Shown: positions 6,199 through 7,755 of the stretch, in pieces | Position numbering within the stretch: the first letter of the stretch is position 1 | Layout of the letters: each line of letters starts with the position of its first letter | Position numbers and translations under genes: made by a program | NCBI GenBank assembly: GCA_038214135.1 | Contig: JBBQSD010000205.1 | Span: 1-7,755 of the forward strand | Direction: 5' to 3' | DNA length: 7,755 nucleotides | Source: JANLSE01 sp038214135 | GTDB lineage: Bacteria > Chloroflexota > Chloroflexia > Chloroflexales > Roseiflexaceae | Notes under the pieces: model-generated | The model's database searches: none | Seen by the model: the letters and a program-made list of their open reading frames with translations, nothing else | Told to the model about the DNA's origin: nothing

Positions 6199-6308
6199 CC
6201 CCTCATCCCCTGGCCCCTTCTCCCACACATTGGGGAGAAGGGGAAGAGCGCATTGTAATACCGCGTATAGCCCCTCTCCCCGTGTGGGAGAGGGGTTGGG
6301 GTGAGGGG
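6199..6308. repeat. Nested three-stem repeat element between SBP and ATPase genes
   Basis: An outer stem pairs CCCCTCATCCC (6199-6209) with GGGGTGAGGGG (6298-6308), with one G-U pair. Inside are two hairpins: CCCCTTCTCCC (6214-6224) with GGGAGAAGGGG (6233-6243), and CCCCTCTCCC (6271-6280) with GGGAGAGGGG (6286-6295). Together they form a three-way junction filling most of the 187-base gap. C-rich elements of this style are dispersed in many bacterial genomes. In the operon transcript it sits four bases past the binding-protein stop codon, where it could protect the upstream message from 3' decay and raise binding-protein output relative to the ATPase and permease. Confidence 0.88.
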
Positions 6309-6312
6309 AATA

Positions 6313-7368
6313 TTATGCCAGCCCTTGCTGCTCCATGAACAACAGGCCAGGGCCGATCTTCTGCGTCACAACCGGGCCATCGGTGAGGACATACTTCGGC
6401 AGATCCTTCACGCCTGTTGCAGCCAGCGCTCCCAACACCACCGCGCCCCAATGGATACGGCATGATGGGTTACGCACCGTCGCGGCCAACGATCCATCGA
6501 TCACGGCCTGAATAGCTGGCGGCATGGCATCGATACCACATAACACGATTTCCTTATCGCGGCCAGCATTCTTGATCACCTTGGCAGCCGCCAGGGCCAT
6601 GTCATCGTTATGGAACATGCCAGCCTGGATCTGGCCAGCCGGGTACTTCACCAGATAATCTTCCCACAGTTTGGCGACCTTATTAACATCCCAATCGGCT
6701 GGATCTTCGGCCAGCAGTTTGATATTGGGATATTTTGCGAGCGTATCCTTGAAGCCCTTGGCGCGGCCCTGTGCGCCGGTATGACCAAGCGCACCCTGGG
6801 TCATGATCACATTGCCCTTGCCGCCGATCTGCTGGAATAGCGCATCAGTAACGGTTGCGCCCATCAGGATATTATCCGGCTCCAGGAAGGTAGTGATACC
6901 AATATCATCCTTGGAGATGGTCGTATCCATCTGAATGACCGGAATGCCCTTGCTGATCATCTGCTTAACCGGATCGACGAGTGTGTCGATACCAAAGGCC
7001 TGAATGGCAACAAAATCCCACTGCTTGGTGGCCATGTCATCGATCGCCTTGCGCTGCTTGTCGATGCTCAGGCCGCCATCGAACCAGGTGACTTCGACAC
7101 CAAGCCATTTGCCCCACTGATCGGCAGTCGCCTTACCCTGTGCGCACCATGTTGCACCGAGGCCAGCATTGGAGAAGGCTGCCTTGAGTGGCTTGCCAAA
7201 TGCATTGCCAGCCGCGCCACCTGTTGCGCTCGTTGCAGCAGGCGCATTCCCGGCACAGGCCGCCAGGAAGCTGGCAACACCCATCATCGCCGTGCCCTTG
7301 AGGAAGCCACGCCGATTAAGGAAGCTCATGTACTCCGACATCTGTACGCCGTCTCGTTCGTCAGCCAT
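6313..7368 (-). CDS. Sugar ABC transporter substrate-binding lipoprotein (RbsB-like, Peripla_BP_4)
   Basis: A 351-residue solute-binding protein of the ribose/galactose class, the high-affinity receptor that delivers sugar to the permease. The N-terminus carries a twin-arginine signal, NRRGFLKG (18-25), then a hydrophobic stretch and lipobox LAAC with Cys 38, followed by an Ala/Gly/Thr-rich linker to about 58. It is therefore probably exported folded by Tat and anchored by lipid. The mature part starts with KAAFSNAGLGATW and shows the family pattern of two alpha/beta lobes, including DDMATKQWDFVAIQAFG (about 108-124), VIQMDTT, FHNDDMALAAAKVI and LCGIDAMPPAIQAVIDGSLAATV. Start 7368 is supported by GAGGAG (7380-7375) six bases upstream, which leaves an unusually long n-region of 17 residues before the arginines. 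First gene of the operon. Ligand not readable from sequence. Confidence 0.94.
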   Translation of the reverse strand: MADERDGVQMSEYMSFLNRRGFLKGTAMMGVASFLAACAGNAPAATSATGGAAGNAFGKPLKAAFSNAGLGATWCAQGKATADQWGKWLGVEVTWFDGGLSIDKQRKAIDDMATKQWDFVAIQAFGIDTLVDPVKQMISKGIPVIQMDTTISKDDIGITTFLEPDNILMGATVTDALFQQIGGKGNVIMTQGALGHTGAQGRAKGFKDTLAKYPNIKLLAEDPADWDVNKVAKLWEDYLVKYPAGQIQAGMFHNDDMALAAAKVIKNAGRDKEIVLCGIDAMPPAIQAVIDGSLAATVRNPSCRIHWGAVVLGALAATGVKDLPKYVLTDGPVVTQKIGPGLLFMEQQGLA

Positions 7369-7374
7369 TGCCGT

Positions 7375-7380
7375 CTCCTC
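7375..7380 (-). promoter_or_regulatory. Ribosome binding site of the SBP gene
   Basis: GAGGAG on the minus strand, six bases before ATG 7368. It is the strongest ribosome site in the operon, consistent with high binding-protein output, and it favours the longest of three in-frame starts (7368, 7341, 7329). Confidence 0.75.
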
Positions 7381-7636
7381 TAGCTAGATGCCCAACGTCG
7401 GGCAGCCATATCTACTGCATCTGCCACATCGACAGTGTAGATCGCAAGGATATGCACATATAGAGCGTATACACACTGGCCGCCGCCTACGGCCATTTAG
7501 CATAGCAGAAACGTGAGATGCAACATACAGGGTTTATTAGGATGTGAGGAAATTGGAATAATTTGGAGTATAGGCGATCTTCTTGTGTGGTACTGGACGT
7601 AACATGGGCGCGATGTGGGCGCAATGTGGGCGATGA
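7381..7636 (-). promoter_or_regulatory. Operon upstream region, promoter and operator expected
   Basis: This 256-base gap separates the regulator stop from the operon start and is where the promoter should be. I find no pair of -35/-10 hexamers with good spacing. TATACT (7572-7567) and an extended TGC-TATGCT (7507-7499) are only candidate -10 boxes. A perfect six-base-pair inverted repeat, TGGCCG (7477-7482) and CGGCCA (7490-7495) with a seven-base loop, could be an operator or a leader hairpin. Three imperfect ATGTGGGCG direct repeats (7604-7632) lie just beyond the regulator's stop codon. Confidence 0.4.
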
Positions 7637-7755
7637 CTACCGCTCGCGCCGCGCCTCTGCCAGACTGTGCAGCATCAGCCCGCGTCCACGCAGTGTAATC
7701 AGGTAGCGCTGCCCATCGGGTACCTCGGATAGGCGCGCCCGAACCCGTTTGATCA
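7637..7755 (-). CDS. Partial OmpR/PhoB-type winged-helix regulator, C-terminal end
   Basis: The gene enters from the right edge and only its last 38 residues are in the window. They read as the end of the recognition helix, IKRVRARL, followed by the wing hairpin RYLITLRGRGLML, the classic finish of the Trans_reg_C DNA-binding domain of response regulators and related proteins, then a 10-residue charged tail to the TAG at 7639-7637. The receiver or other N-terminal domain is outside the window. It is in the same direction as the sugar operon and 268 bases upstream, so it might control it, though importers of this class are more often controlled by LacI-type regulators. Read-through from this gene is also possible, as no terminator is seen after it. 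Confidence 0.72.
   Translation of the reverse strand, partial: IKRVRARLSEVPDGQRYLITLRGRGLMLHSLAEARRER

Noticed and set aside
7499..7523. Promoter made of TATGCT and TTGCAT on the minus strand
   Set aside because: The boxes are 13 bases apart, too short for a standard sigma-70 promoter; only the extended -10 is kept as a candidate.

Overview
The window carries one long operon on the minus strand, read from right to left: a Tat-exported lipoprotein substrate-binding protein (7368-6313), a double-domain sugar ABC ATPase (6125-4596), an RbsC-type permease (3996-2974), an S-methyl-5-thioribose kinase MtnK (2751-1528) and an extended short-chain dehydrogenase/epimerase (1391-399). The three transporter genes together are a complete CUT2/ribose-type importer. 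The kinase points to 5-methylthioribose, or a close 5-modified ribose such as 5-deoxyribose, as the likely cargo. That substrate assignment is inferred from gene context. No mtnA isomerase or aldolase is visible here, so the window holds uptake and first phosphorylation, plus one oxidoreductase/epimerase of unknown substrate.

At the right edge, 7755-7637 encodes the last 38 residues of an OmpR/PhoB-type winged-helix regulator. At the left edge, on the plus strand, 116-378 is a wreck of an ABC exporter (permease-ATPase fusion). Its first ~43 codons and last ~45 codons are joined out of frame across a short repeated sequence, with all the membrane and catalytic regions lost.

The most unusual aspect is between the genes. 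Almost every gap in the operon holds its own family of structured repeats: a perfect 28-bp palindrome that supplies the stop codons of two converging reading frames (375-402); a GC-rich hairpin (1490-1510); tandem heptamers (2771-2870, 2943-2977, 4532-4587); two 22-bp and six 38-bp hairpin units, with compensatory stem changes between the two unit types, in the permease leader (4027-4316); a second palindrome related to the first (4494-4518); and a nested three-stem element between the binding protein and ATPase genes (6199-6308).

The organism is probably a member of the Chloroflexota (filamentous Chloroflexia-like). This rests on repeat-laden intergenic regions of this style, moderately high GC, Tat-lipoprotein sugar-binding proteins and general protein character. 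It is an inference from pattern recognition and no database search was made.
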